From Asparagopsis taxiformis (lineage: Eukaryota; Rhodophyta; Florideophyceae; Bonnemaisoniales; Bonnemaisoniaceae): 64,000 bases of DNA. The notes below the pieces were generated by a model. The model saw nothing but the letters and a program-made list of their open reading frames with translations, ran no database searches and was not told where the DNA came from. The DNA is taken from NCBI GenBank assembly GCA_030407315.1, contig JALQPE010002409.1, positions 62,001-126,000 on the forward strand, written 5' to 3'. Positions 39,814-49,537 of the stretch are shown one piece after another. Each line of letters opens with the position of its first letter. Within the stretch, counting starts at the first letter, position 1. The position numbers were made by a program, and so were the translations under genes.

Positions 39814-41052
39814 TCAATCTTGCTTGACGACGGATTGTACGGCGTCTTTGATAGCGTCTGCGACGTACTGCACTGTATCGTCGGTAAGACCGGCCATACT
39901 GATCCTGCCGTTTGTCGTCATGTAGATATGATACTTGTTCCTCATAAACAAGACCTGTTGTGACGTAAGACCAGTAAAACTGAACATACCAATTTGTTGC
40001 ACGATATGATCCCAATTACCAGCGGTACCATTGGCGACCAGTGCGTCACGAAGTTTGACTCTCATATCCTTGATCCTGCCCGACATTTTGAGCAATTCAC
40101 GTTCCCATTCGGCGAACAAATCAGGATCGCCCAAGATCGTCGCGGCGATACGCGCGCCGTGCAGCGGCGGGTTGGAATACATGGCACGCACGAGCGCCTT
40201 CAACTGCGACCTGATCGGTTGCACAGCGGCGGGATCGGCGCACACAAAGCTCAACGCGCCGACACGCTGCCCATACAGGCCCATATTCTTGGCATACGAC
40301 TGCGAAACCACGACATCAATTCCCTCAGCCACAAACAAGCGCACCGACCAAGCATCCGTCGCCAAATTACCCGACGCAAAGCCCTGGTACGCATTGTCGA
40401 ACAACGGCACCAACGCGCGCTCCTTGACGACGTCCAAAATGGCGCGCCACTGGTCGCGCGTCGGATCAGCGCCGGTGGGGTTGTGCGCGCAGCCGTGCAG
40501 CACGACAATAGAGCCGTGCGGCGCGGCGCGTAGATCGTCCAGCATGGTGTCGATGGCCACGCCGTGCGTCGCGGCGTCAAAGTAGCGATAGTCGCTCGTC
40601 GGCGGCAGCCCGGCCGCTGGCACGATGTTGCGGTGGTTGGACCATGTCGGATTGGGGATGTAGACACGCGTCGATGCGGATATGAAACGCGCGAAAAATG
40701 CAAATGCAATGCGGAGTGCGCCTGTGCCTGATAGTGCCTGGATTGTTACCACGCGGTTTTGCGCGATGGCCGGCGAGTCGGCGCCCAGAATTAGTCGGGC
40801 TGATAGAGATGTGAAGGTCGATAGACCGTCTTGTGGCAGATATTCGTGGTTGGTCGACGGATCGGCTGCCAGTGCTTGTTCGACGCGTCGTACGACCGGC
40901 AGCACGTAGGGCTGGTTGTCGGGTGTGCGGTAGGCGCCCACGCCGAGGTTGACCTTTTTCGGGGAGGTGTCCTGCTTGAAGAGGGTGTTGAGCCCGAGGA
41001 TTGCGTCTGGGGGCGCGGTGGGGACGTTTTGGAAGATGGTTTTGGACGGCAT
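39814..41052 (-). CDS. Aspartate aminotransferase (class I, cytosolic type)
   Basis: The 412-residue enzyme has the eukaryotic AAT landmarks: VNLGVGAYRTPDNQPYVLP, EYLPQDGLSTF, QALSGTGALRIAF, PNPTWSNHRNI, VVLHGCAHNPTG and FDNAYQGFASG. The PLP-binding lysine is Lys255 in SQSYAKNMGLYGQRVG, and the C-terminus has GRISMAGL. It interconverts aspartate and 2-oxoglutarate with oxaloacetate and glutamate. The protein begins MPSKTIFQNVPTAPPDAI with no transit peptide, which points to the cytosolic isoform; a longer frame upstream (His/Pro-rich) lacks an ATG. The stop is 86 bases from the convergent SDR stop. Very high confidence. Confidence 0.96.
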   Translation of the reverse strand: MPSKTIFQNVPTAPPDAILGLNTLFKQDTSPKKVNLGVGAYRTPDNQPYVLPVVRRVEQALAADPSTNHEYLPQDGLSTFTSLSARLILGADSPAIAQNRVVTIQALSGTGALRIAFAFFARFISASTRVYIPNPTWSNHRNIVPAAGLPPTSDYRYFDAATHGVAIDTMLDDLRAAPHGSIVVLHGCAHNPTGADPTRDQWRAILDVVKERALVPLFDNAYQGFASGNLATDAWSVRLFVAEGIDVVVSQSYAKNMGLYGQRVGALSFVCADPAAVQPIRSQLKALVRAMYSNPPLHGARIAATILGDPDLFAEWERELLKMSGRIKDMRVKLRDALVANGTAGNWDHIVQQIGMFSFTGLTSQQVLFMRNKYHIYMTTNGRISMAGLTDDTVQYVADAIKDAVQSVVKQD

Positions 41053-41598
41053 GATGTCTGGATGGGATGGGGTGGGATTGGGGTGGGGATGGTGATGGTG
41101 ATGCGATGGCAATGAGGAGATTGGTTTTCACTTTTTCGAAAAGGTTTTAAAAGTTTTGCAAAAAAAATGGAGTTTGCGGGAGGAGGTAGTAGGATGAGGC
41201 GGGAAAGGTGTGACCGGGAACGGAGTTGGCGGCAAATGGAAATTGCGCGACTGGAGTTTGTTTATCGCGTGAGATGGTGGGTCGTTTGCGGGAATTTGGG
41301 CCATCATGTAGAAATGCCGCTCAAAGAGCCGCCGTGACGTTGGCGCAATGGGACATAAATGGCCACGATCGGATCAATTTTAACAAAATATAAGCTTCAC
41401 GTCACGCGGCGCCGCTTGCACGCGGCGCCAGCTTTCCACGCCAAATTCAAGCGGATCATACATACCATACCTAAAGGTCCACTAGGTCCATATCATCATC
41501 ATACAACATGTTGACTTGCACCACACCGCCCACCGCCCTTATCCATCTCAACACGCACGCCACGCTACTGCCGTGTGACACACGCTTCCCATCACACA
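41053..41598. promoter_or_regulatory. Divergent promoter region, AAT and zinc-finger genes
   Basis: 546 bases lie between divergent start codons. It contains an 11-bp direct repeat, CACGCGGCGCC, at 41403-41413 and 41419-41429 (5-base spacer), each copy holding the palindrome GGCGCC. A CAT-triplet run near 41490-41510 is also present. No gene lies inside. Confidence 0.4.
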
Positions 41599-41943
41599 AT
41601 GCCGCCCGAGAATACTGCGACTAATCCACCCGACACCGACAACAAGCCTATTCCCTGCTCCGTCTGCTCCAACCCGCTGCCCTCCCCCACTCCCACTCCC
41701 ACCCCACCCCTCCTCTCCTGTCGCAAGTGCGGCACAATCATCAAGGGAAAGCACGCTCTCCAACAGCACTATCGAGATCTCCACACTGACCAGCCACACT
41801 ATCACATTTGCGATCACTGTCTCCCCCATCTCGCATCTCCCGTTGTGGAAGACGCCGCCCCAGATTGCCGCATGTTTCACCGCAACCCCTCACCCGACAT
41901 GAACGCCCCATCCCACCACCACCCGCTCCCCCTCGCCCACCAT

Positions 41944-41978
<35 letters not shown>

Positions 41979-43587
41979 ACAACAACAGCAACAACAGGCC
42001 CTCCCGACCGCCCCCATCCCCACACCAGCCCCCGCGCTCCCTCAGCAGCAGCACCCCTCCCCTGCGCACTTTTCGCTCGCAGTGGACAACCAACCCCCCT
42101 TCTCAGCGCCCGCCCAATCGCACCCCGTCGCCCTCTTCGAACGCGACGCACAATCCGCACATCCGCAGCAGCCCCAGCATATCTTTTCAATTCACCATCC
42201 GGACGAGCCGCCGCCGCCGCCGCAGTCGCAGCAATCGCTTCCAACCTCCCAATCTCTCCCGCCGCACACCGCTGCCATGCGTAACACCAAGCGTGCCGCC
42301 CCGCGACACCACCCGCAGCTCGCGCCCCATCACCCCTCCGATTCGCCCGATGCCGCCTATCGTCCGCCCGTCTCGGCTGCCGCACAGCCGCCGCCGCCGC
42401 CACCACCGCCCCATTCGTCGCCCTACCCATCGCACGACGCCGTGGAACGCGCACAACGGCACGATCTGTATTCCGACCGTCCGCACCTCGCACCAGCGCA
42501 TCAACTGCATCCGCACCATCATCCATCCGCCTTGCGTACCGCCGCGAGTTCGTTCAGCGCCGCCCATTTACCCGATGCGCAGCAATCCACGCCGCCATTC
42601 TCGTTTGACGACTCGCGTCGCAGACATAGCGCACCGCCCGCTCAGCAGCAGCATCCGCACCAGTCGGTCATTCTGTCGTTTCCGGACAATTACATCACGC
42701 AACCACAACACGACGCGTTGGATGCTCGCTCGCGTCCAGAGCCTATCCATGCGAATCGCGACTTTCAGCGCTTTGACAGCGAGTCGGTGCCCATGGTTTC
42801 GTCGTACATGGCGCAGGACATCAAGGAAGCCGATATGGAGCACAAGCGTATCGGCGTCAATAGCGCACCGTCGGCGGGCAATGAGGCGGCGTCTTTGGAT
42901 GCAGCGGCGTCGGCGGCTGTGCAGCGCACCATTGTGCATCCGAATCGTGCGTCGGCTCCGGTGGCGCGCACGATGAATGCATCGCCGGCGTTTATTCACG
43001 GCACGATTGAGAAGCGTGTGGCGTGCGATTCGTGCGGTTTATTGTTTGGCGACGTCGGGTCGTTGAAGCGACATGCGGCGCGTTCGCATCAAAAAGCATC
43101 AGGCAAGGGGCCTGTGTATTGTTCGCAGTGCAACGCGTCGTTGAAGAACGAGCAGAATTTGCGTCGACACATTGCGGTGTGCCATTCTGGCGATCAGGAG
43201 AATCGATGCGACATGTGCAGTGCCTCGTTTTCCTCCAGAGGCTCGCTGCGCATCCATCAGCAGCAGGTGCATGCGGCGACGCTCAACGCGTCGAAAGTGG
43301 GCGCGCGTAACGGACGCGGCGCGCGTGGGGGCGCCAATGCGGCGCGCGCGTCTGGTCGCACGCGCCCCGGCGGAGGCATTGCAAAGCCCAAGAGCGATAA
43401 GAGCTATGTGTGCGACATTTGTAATGACACGTTCAAATGGAAGGGCAATTTGAAACGACATCGTGAATTGCGACATTTGCAATTGCGACCGTTTGTGTGT
43501 CACGTTTGCAACGCCAGCTTTGGCACCAAGAGCAATATGCGCGTGCATCTGATCACGCACAGTCAGGGCGGCACGGCGCCAAAGTGA
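41599..43587 (+). CDS. C2H2 zinc-finger protein with polyQ and Pro/His-rich regions
   Basis: The protein has 662 residues. One C2H2 finger lies near the N-terminus (CRKCGTIIKGKHALQQHYRD). A long disordered region follows, with a run of about 18 Gln (CAG/CAA tract at 41943-41997) and Pro- and His-rich segments. Five C-terminal fingers begin at about residue 474: CDSCGLLFGDVGSLKRHAAR, CSQCNASLKNEQNLRRHIAV, CDMCSASFSSRGSLRIHQQQ, CDICNDTFKWKGNLKRHREL and CHVCNASFGTKSNMRVHLIT. Adjacent C2H2 fingers of this type bind DNA, and the Gln/Pro-rich region could act in transcription. The ATG at 41599 is the first in frame. Function as a transcription factor is inferred. Confidence 0.87.
41943..41997 (+). 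repeat. CAG/CAA microsatellite encoding polyglutamine
   Basis: An uninterrupted run of CAG and CAA codons inside the zinc-finger gene encodes about 18 glutamines. The mix of CAG and CAA would slow slippage compared with pure CAG. Confidence 0.9.
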
Positions 43588-43927
43588 GCGGCGATTGGGA
43601 CGGGGGCATGGCGTGGCGTGGCGTGGCGTAGTGGCGCGTTTTTGCATCGAGTGACCGGCATTTTCGTGTGCTGGTCTGTGTGTTGGGCAATTTTTTATTG
43701 TGCAGGCGTGCGCAGATGATGACGCACGCATTGCATGGCAACGGGCTGGTTTTTGTAGGCATAATAGTGTGAATTTAATTCTATAAGAGTGAGTGTTGTT
43801 TGATATAAACGGGTATGATGATCCGATCAGTGTGCTCACTTGTTTTCTCCCAACCAGTTGTCACGTCGACTTGGTAGCTTACGCGACAAACGGCGCGCGC
43901 GACCACGACGCCGCTATCATACATTTG
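43588..43927. other. Convergent spacer with GCGTGG repeats
   Basis: This lies between the zinc-finger and WLM gene 3' ends. The repeat GCGTGGCGTGGCGTGGCGTA sits at 43611-43630, the same unit found upstream of the WLM and coiled-coil genes. No gene is seen. Confidence 0.4.
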
Positions 43928-45427
43928 CTAAACTAACATTCCAACCAGTCGGCCCTGCAGCACCCTCTTGGCTGTCCACACCACCGCCATGTCCAGCGAT
44001 TGGAACGTCCAGTGTCCGTCGATCAGTCGGAACCCGACCGCGTGCAGCACGTTGGTCGCCCCGCGTACCGCCCCCACCCTTCGTGCAAACGCCTCGTTCG
44101 CGCTGTTGATCCGACTGAACCGCTCCGACGACGGCTGTCGTACCAGATTCGACAGGTAGATGTGAATCGTGTCCAGCGTCTCGATCGCTTGTTTCCGCTC
44201 CGTGCTCCCCAGCAACTCCCCCAATGCCCGCGTGAACGCCCGCATGCTTTGCGCCTGGTGCTCGCTCATCCAGCTCTCGTCCATTTCATCGTCCTCCTCC
44301 TCCGGTTGCGATACCAACCATTCCGTGGCTCGCGCTATATTGCCCTGATTCTCACGCAGCGCCAACGCCGCCAACCGCTGATCGAATCCCATCGCGACCA
44401 ATTCGCTCACCGCCGATACTTTCTCTTCTACCGATGCCTTCTCCATACCCTCTCCCCGCTGCTCTTCTTCCGCTCTACTCGCACCATCCGCCTTGCTCTC
44501 CGCCGCCGCCTTCTTCTCCCGCTCAAACTGCTCAATCAACCGGCTGGTAGCATGACCGCCCGCGCCGCCGCCGCCCAATCTCGTCGCGACCGGCGCACCC
44601 ATGCGCCCGTCGTCGCGCCGTTCGTCAAGCGGGTCGACACCGACAGGCGCGCGCCCACCGGCAGCATAACCGACGTCACCGACGGCGCGCCCGCCAGTCC
44701 TCATCCAATCGGACGCCGCCGCCTCGCGCTCAATCTGCCGCATGAGCTCCTTGAAGCGGTCGTCATGCTCTGAAATCTCATTATGAGCGAGCTCGTGCGC
44801 GAGCACATGACGAATGCTCTTCATGTCGCGAAAGCCCTGCATGTCGTCGGTGCGCAGACGCAGATGGATCTCGGCGCCCTTATTGGTGTTGTATCCCATC
44901 ACACAAACCGGGTCCACACCGACACGTCCGTCCGGTTTCATCTCTTTCAACGCGCCGACACGCCAGCCGCGCCGTTTCATCGCGCCCAGAAACCCCGCGT
45001 CCATCGCCAACTCCTCCAGAATTGCGCGTGCGCGCGCCGCGTTGGGCAGCCCCGCAAGCTCCTCCACGCGTCCAAACCCGTACCCCTCCGGCCGTCGCGT
45101 CGCCGTGCGTCGCGGCACAGCCGTGTACCGCGCCGTCGGCGCGCTGAAAGGTCGCACCAACGCGTCGGGCTTCTTGGCGCGTATCGTCGCAATGGTCCCC
45201 GCGTCCGTGCTCAGCACCAGCAACTTGGACCGTCGCCCAAGCCCCAGTGACGCAGGCGTGGCCGCGTCGTCCGTCAGCGTCCGTCCGGACGAGAGTAGTC
45301 GCACGCATGTCGGCGCCACTTGCAGCGTTTTGGATATTTGCTCGCGTAGGTCGCCGATGGTCGTCGTCGCCGTCTGCGCTGGCGCGGGCGTTAGCGGCTT
45401 GCCGAGATGGTAGATTTGCAGGTCCAT
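43928..45427 (-). CDS. UBL-WLM-UBA-PUB protein, Wss1/SPRTN-type metalloprotease
   Basis: This 499-residue protein has four domains. A ubiquitin-like fold spans 1-75. A WLM metalloprotease domain spans about 105-255, with the zinc motif HELAH and a further His in EISEHDDRF. A UBA domain lies at about 325-365 (ELVAMGFDQRLAALALRENQ). A PUB domain lies at about 395-490 (QAIETLDTIHIYLSNLVR). Plants have the same order. WLM proteases such as yeast Wss1 cleave DNA-protein crosslinks and SUMO/ubiquitin conjugates, and PUB domains bind Cdc48/p97. A role in Cdc48-linked proteolysis is therefore likely but inferred. The ATG at 45427 lies 7 bases from a GCGTGG repeat in the leader. High confidence in domains. 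Confidence 0.88.
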   Translation of the reverse strand: MDLQIYHLGKPLTPAPAQTATTTIGDLREQISKTLQVAPTCVRLLSSGRTLTDDAATPASLGLGRRSKLLVLSTDAGTIATIRAKKPDALVRPFSAPTARYTAVPRRTATRRPEGYGFGRVEELAGLPNAARARAILEELAMDAGFLGAMKRRGWRVGALKEMKPDGRVGVDPVCVMGYNTNKGAEIHLRLRTDDMQGFRDMKSIRHVLAHELAHNEISEHDDRFKELMRQIEREAAASDWMRTGGRAVGDVGYAAGGRAPVGVDPLDERRDDGRMGAPVATRLGGGGAGGHATSRLIEQFEREKKAAAESKADGASRAEEEQRGEGMEKASVEEKVSAVSELVAMGFDQRLAALALRENQGNIARATEWLVSQPEEEDDEMDESWMSEHQAQSMRAFTRALGELLGSTERKQAIETLDTIHIYLSNLVRQPSSERFSRINSANEAFARRVGAVRGATNVLHAVGFRLIDGHWTFQSLDMAVVWTAKRVLQGRLVGMLV

Positions 45428-45771
45428 TTGCGTGGCGTGGCGTGGCGTAGCGGGTGGCGCTGGGGTGCGGCGTGGGAGACGTGGAAAATTTAAGGCATGG
45501 AATGAGGCTGTGCAGTTTCTGGAAGGTCGGGTTGGACAAATTGATGTTTGGCAAGTGGTGACGTTGAATTATCGCGAATATTAGACAATTGGGAAGGGCA
45601 CGTGCACGACGCGCGGCCTTAGAAACACTCTATAGTTTACTGCGTTTTGACTGTTGCTAAATATGCGCAACTGGCAGAGGTCCGCCGTTGATTAGCTTTT
45701 GATGGGCTGGCGATCCTGCTTCAATCCTCCTCCGTTGTTCATACACACGCGCGTATTGAAACCGCCGATCG
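45428..45771. other. Spacer upstream of the WLM gene
   Basis: Holds the repeat GCGTGGCGTGGCGTGGCGTA starting at 45430, just before the WLM start codon on the minus strand. No gene is seen in the remainder. Confidence 0.4.
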
Positions 45772-47268
45772 CTATTCAAACAAACGTGTAGAAACGCCAG
45801 TCGTCGTAAACAATAGTCGTAGCGGAGCGAGCAGGCCGTGAGCAATCACAGCCTCCACTCTAGTCGTGTAACAAGAACTCAAAGCCCCGTTCACAACTAT
45901 CCTTCCAGATGTCGTCTGTGGATTATACAGTCCCTTTAGAGTCTCACGACGCATCGCAACAACGTTTCCACTCCCTCGACCTCCGACAACCTCCAGTCGA
46001 TCCCCAATCCGCACCTGTTGCGCCGCCATCACGCCCCCGTTCACGTATAAATAGTGTCCCTCCGACGCTGACACCCGCGTCCCGTCCTCCGTCGTCAGCG
46101 AAATAAACCTCGAGTTCACGTCGCCCATCCGATGCGTAAACATAAACACCGTTGAAAACCCACTGCTCGAGTCGCGCACCCGGTCCCCTATCTCGACGTC
46201 CTCCATCCGTTTAAACCCGCCGCTTTCCATCTCGACCATCGCCTCCCCGGGGAAGCAGCTCGGCGACGAAGATCCTACCGTCGTGCTCTCGTCCCCAGTC
46301 TCTGTCCCACTCTCGTCCACATCCGCCGTTTCCACCGTGTCCGAAAGCCCGTACGCAAGCGCCGGAGAGAGCGCGTCTACCGCCCCGCTGTTAATGCTGC
46401 CGTCCGCGTACATGCACCCCGCATACGTGTTGTTCTTCCGATCCCCGGTGCTCAGGAAAATCGCCCGCGTGGAATCCGCCCCCAGCAGACTTTTAAACAA
46501 TGTTATGTTTAGCCCGCGGCGCGTTGTCAGGTTCCCGTTCACAATCGCTGTCGCATTCAGCAGCCTTCCGTACGCCCTTTTGAATAGCGTCGCGTCGGCG
46601 CAGGTGGAGTTTACCAGGATTTTTGATATCGAGGCTTGCGATCCATACGAATTGCTCTCAGTCATGTTGTCTTTCGCTCTCATATTTCCATTCATATCCG
46701 TCCCGGCCCCTTGAGCATTTCCTCGCAGGAACCACAGGAGATCAATGTTCAGCAGTCCGAGTTGAGAAAGCATCCTTTTAAAATGTATCGAACCGTCAAG
46801 CAGCAAGTTCGAATCGGACATATCAGAGGATAGAGTTCGCATTGGTGGTGTTTGGTTTGGCGGTGGACCAACTGCATGATTGTTTCCTCCACTGTTTGTC
46901 CCTTGCTGTTGAGAGCCACGGCGGCGCTTAGCCTTTTTGCTTGCGCGATTCCAAGCGTAGATATTGTTCGTCTGGCAAATCATTCCACTGGAGACAGTGC
47001 TGTTCAGCTGTGTGGCCAGAACAGACGTTTCATTGTACGATTTAGTTTGAATTGTCGCATTCACCCAAACGGCAGATATCGAAATCGAAGCCGGACAAAC
47101 AGCTCCGCCAAATGAAGTGACCCTGGTTAAGTTCCCAGAAACAGGATTGCTGGGCAGCACTTTTCCCGCTTTCAGAGCTTCTGCACAGGAAAAGAATACA
47201 AGGCCTGCAAGTATCGACAAAATCGATATCGGACCTAGATTGTTTCTGCTCAAACAGGATGTCATCAT
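45772..47268 (-). CDS. Secreted or membrane Hint (Hedgehog-type) domain protein
   Basis: The protein has 498 residues. A signal peptide covers about residues 1-31 (SILSILAGLVFFSCAEA). Next is a region of about 300 residues with many N-glycosylation sites and a basic linker (SKKAKRRRG) near residue 110. An acidic Ser/Thr linker leads to a Hint domain from Cys338 to the end: CFPGEAMVEM, FKRMEDVEIGDRVR, the His motif SEGHYLYVNG, QQVRIGDRL and ALSSCYT. In Hedgehog, a Hint domain cuts the chain at its first Cys and attaches sterol to the new C-terminus. Both the first Cys and the TxxH-like His are present. The N-terminal half is unknown to me. The ATG at 47268 begins the signal peptide. Confidence 0.86.
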   Translation of the reverse strand: MMTSCLSRNNLGPISILSILAGLVFFSCAEALKAGKVLPSNPVSGNLTRVTSFGGAVCPASISISAVWVNATIQTKSYNETSVLATQLNSTVSSGMICQTNNIYAWNRASKKAKRRRGSQQQGTNSGGNNHAVGPPPNQTPPMRTLSSDMSDSNLLLDGSIHFKRMLSQLGLLNIDLLWFLRGNAQGAGTDMNGNMRAKDNMTESNSYGSQASISKILVNSTCADATLFKRAYGRLLNATAIVNGNLTTRRGLNITLFKSLLGADSTRAIFLSTGDRKNNTYAGCMYADGSINSGAVDALSPALAYGLSDTVETADVDESGTETGDESTTVGSSSPSCFPGEAMVEMESGGFKRMEDVEIGDRVRDSSSGFSTVFMFTHRMGDVNSRFISLTTEDGTRVSASEGHYLYVNGGVMAAQQVRIGDRLEVVGGRGSGNVVAMRRETLKGLYNPQTTSGRIVVNGALSSCYTTRVEAVIAHGLLAPLRLLFTTTGVSTRLFE

Positions 47269-48220
47269 GCTCGCAGAGAGCCTCGGTTTGGAATGAGAGC
47301 TGGGCGTTTCTTGAAATAGATATGTATTGCCTGAAAGGTTGGTTGTTGCACAGAGTTGTTTCCCATGGCACCGCAGACGGGATTATATACTTGTGCGTTT
47401 CATAGACGAAATCCAAAATCAAGTGATATCGCATTCCGGCTGGAGCCGTTCGGTTCCATGAAATCATCGTAGCAATATTTTGTGAAACCCTGCCGCATCA
47501 ATACCCTTTTTGGGTGCTGTTTTCCTCCACGAAATGCCAACTTGTTTGGTGGTACCAGCTTGATTTTGTCATGTTATTATTGGAGCAACGAGAGTTTTCC
47601 TAAATTCTAACATTCTGGACGCAAACCATTTGTTAATGGTCCACTGCTGACGATTTAGTTTCATCTTCTGCACACGCAAGAAGTGTTCGATACAAAGGTA
47701 CTGCAAAGCATGGTGAGATAGAATACTTTCCTATTTTGAAATGATGCACTCAACGTTGAGTTTGATGATCCTACAATAGAGCATCGCTATTATTTCATCG
47801 AGCCCAAACGATCAAAGTGGGACCATGCGGGACTGCCTAGGTATTCTCAAGAGTGTGACGAGGTATTTAATTTCCAATTTTTTTCCTCGTAATCTGTCTA
47901 CTTCCCTCTTCCGCCAGCGAAATCCACTATTAATAGAAAGTCTAGCTAGACGAGCCGCATGACCTCAAATCCAACAAGTCGGATCGCTTTAGCTCTAGAG
48001 TAGATGCCGCGCCCATGACAAATTCCCCAAACTGAAATTAGAACATTTGTTGCTCCTCAAGACTTGCCAAGGGTTTTGAACGATGTGGGGGAGAACGCGC
48101 ATCCATAGTTCAGTTTCAACTTGCATAAATGAATAAAACTCCAACCCCTTCAAACGTTCTTCCAAAGACTTTATATCACCAATATAAGCGGTACACATTC
48201 ATTCAGACCTTCTACGTTTC
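47269..48220. other. 0.95-kb spacer, no recognisable gene
   Basis: AT-rich, with only short frames. Nothing resembling an exon of the flanking genes or an RNA gene is visible. Confidence 0.35.
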
Positions 48221-49537
48221 CTACCGACGCCTATTACCATTTCGATGGTTTCCCCTTCGCGACGGGCGATCTCTAAACCGTTCCTCACGAACATCGCGAT
48301 TGTCCCGACCACCATTGCCGCCTCCACGACCATCCCGATAGCCACGATCAGCGCCGCGCCCGACTGGGCGTTCATCATAGGGCGCCGGCTGATATCTATC
48401 GTCCTGTCTACCATCGTCACGAGGCCGCGGCGGCTGTCTATCGACGTCATATTCAGACATCCTGTCGCGATTCTGCCATCCAAGTCCGCCATCTCTGTCT
48501 GCATCACGTCTACGCTGACCCGCGTCTCGGCTATCGTCCCTACGACCATGCGGGCCTCGATTATCAGCGCCAGATCGTCCTTTGTCCATCCAATTTGGCG
48601 CAGCACCTGATGGACCGTACCCATCACCTCTTGGCGGTGATATTTTTTCGTCAAAGTGTCGGTCCCGTCCGTTGCCAAAGTCGTCTCGAGGACCAGGCCG
48701 GTCGCCATAGTCGGCATTGTCATGTCGTGGTCGTGTTCTTCGCCCACCACCTCCATCATACGCACCACGACCCGGTGCATTCTCACGTCCCCGCGTATTT
48801 CCATGCACCGGATGCCCTGGACCAAAGTCCCTTCCTCCATAATCTCCAAATCGAGCATTCCCATACTCTTCATTCCGTTGGTTTCCATGCGGTCCGCGAC
48901 GGCGTCCATTCTCCTTCGAGCCACGGTCTGGTCCACCACGCTCCGAACCTGCACGGTCGTTAGGATCACGATCAACACCACGTTCGGGTTGCCCACGATC
49001 CCTTGTACCTCGATCTTGGCCAGTACGCTCCGGACCGTCGCGACGCCTTGAATCTGCCGGTTTTGGTCGTTTTGGATGGGGCTCGTTATCTCGATTTCCT
49101 GCACCCTCAGTTTCTCGAGGAGAGCGACTACGCTTACTTCCGCCTCTGTGCTGTCCATCTGTCTTGTTCGCCTGCCGTTCGGGAACGAATTCTTCTGCGG
49201 TGGGGTCTAAACCGGATGCCAAAGCTTCTTCCTTTACAGCCTTCTTTTGGGGTTCAGCATTATGAACTCCGTTGCTGATTGGCTTCCCATCATTAGGTTG
49301 CGGTTTGCTCGCCACGTCTTTTCCCTGAACGGACGGAGGCTGCAATGACGCTTCGTTCTTCACATCTGCTTGTGGCTTGGCCTTATCATTTTGCTTTGAA
49401 GGGTCATTCTTTTCAACTTCCATTCCTTGCAACTTCTCAGTTTTCACTGTTGGCCTGTCATCTTTAACTTTACGATCAGAAGCTGTTGGTCGTGGTTTGG
49501 CACCATTTACAGCCCTGATGTCGCTTCTAATGGCGCT
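48221..49537 (-). CDS. Arg/Asp/Gly-rich tail, probably the C-terminus of THOC2 in another frame
   Basis: This frame is open from 49537 to a stop at 48221 and overlaps the end of the THOC2 frame by 31 bases, shifted by -1. It encodes about 438 residues: a Lys/Glu/Pro-rich part, then AEEFVPERQANK, then a long Arg/Asp/Gly-rich tract with RD, RGG and RSPR-like elements. THOC2 proteins often end in a charged, disordered tail, and the only ATG (49423) would leave just 84 bases to the THOC2 stop. I therefore read it as the THOC2 tail, joined by an intron I could not place or by a frameshift (biological or sequencing). A separate RNA-binding protein starting at 49423 is the alternative. A third-frame reading at 48199-49158 is a shadow. 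Confidence 0.6.
   Translation of the reverse strand, partial: SAIRSDIRAVNGAKPRPTASDRKVKDDRPTVKTEKLQGMEVEKNDPSKQNDKAKPQADVKNEASLQPPSVQGKDVASKPQPNDGKPISNGVHNAEPQKKAVKEEALASGLDPTAEEFVPERQANKTDGQHRGGSKRSRSPRETEGAGNRDNEPHPKRPKPADSRRRDGPERTGQDRGTRDRGQPERGVDRDPNDRAGSERGGPDRGSKENGRRRGPHGNQRNEEYGNARFGDYGGRDFGPGHPVHGNTRGRENAPGRGAYDGGGGRRTRPRHDNADYGDRPGPRDDFGNGRDRHFDEKISPPRGDGYGPSGAAPNWMDKGRSGADNRGPHGRRDDSRDAGQRRRDADRDGGLGWQNRDRMSEYDVDRQPPRPRDDGRQDDRYQPAPYDERPVGRGADRGYRDGRGGGNGGRDNRDVREERFRDRPSRRGNHRNGNRRR

Noticed and set aside
48199..49158. 319-codon frame overlapping the Arg/Asp-rich tail
   Set aside because: It is the same strand read in a third frame. Its Met/Val/Ile-rich repeats are what RD/GR repeats give when frame-shifted.
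49423..49507. Independent gene starting at the ATG at 49423 downstream of THOC2
   Set aside because: Only 84 bases would separate it from the THOC2 stop on the same strand, and the reading frame is already open 114 bases upstream of that ATG. The THOC2-tail reading is preferred, though not proven.
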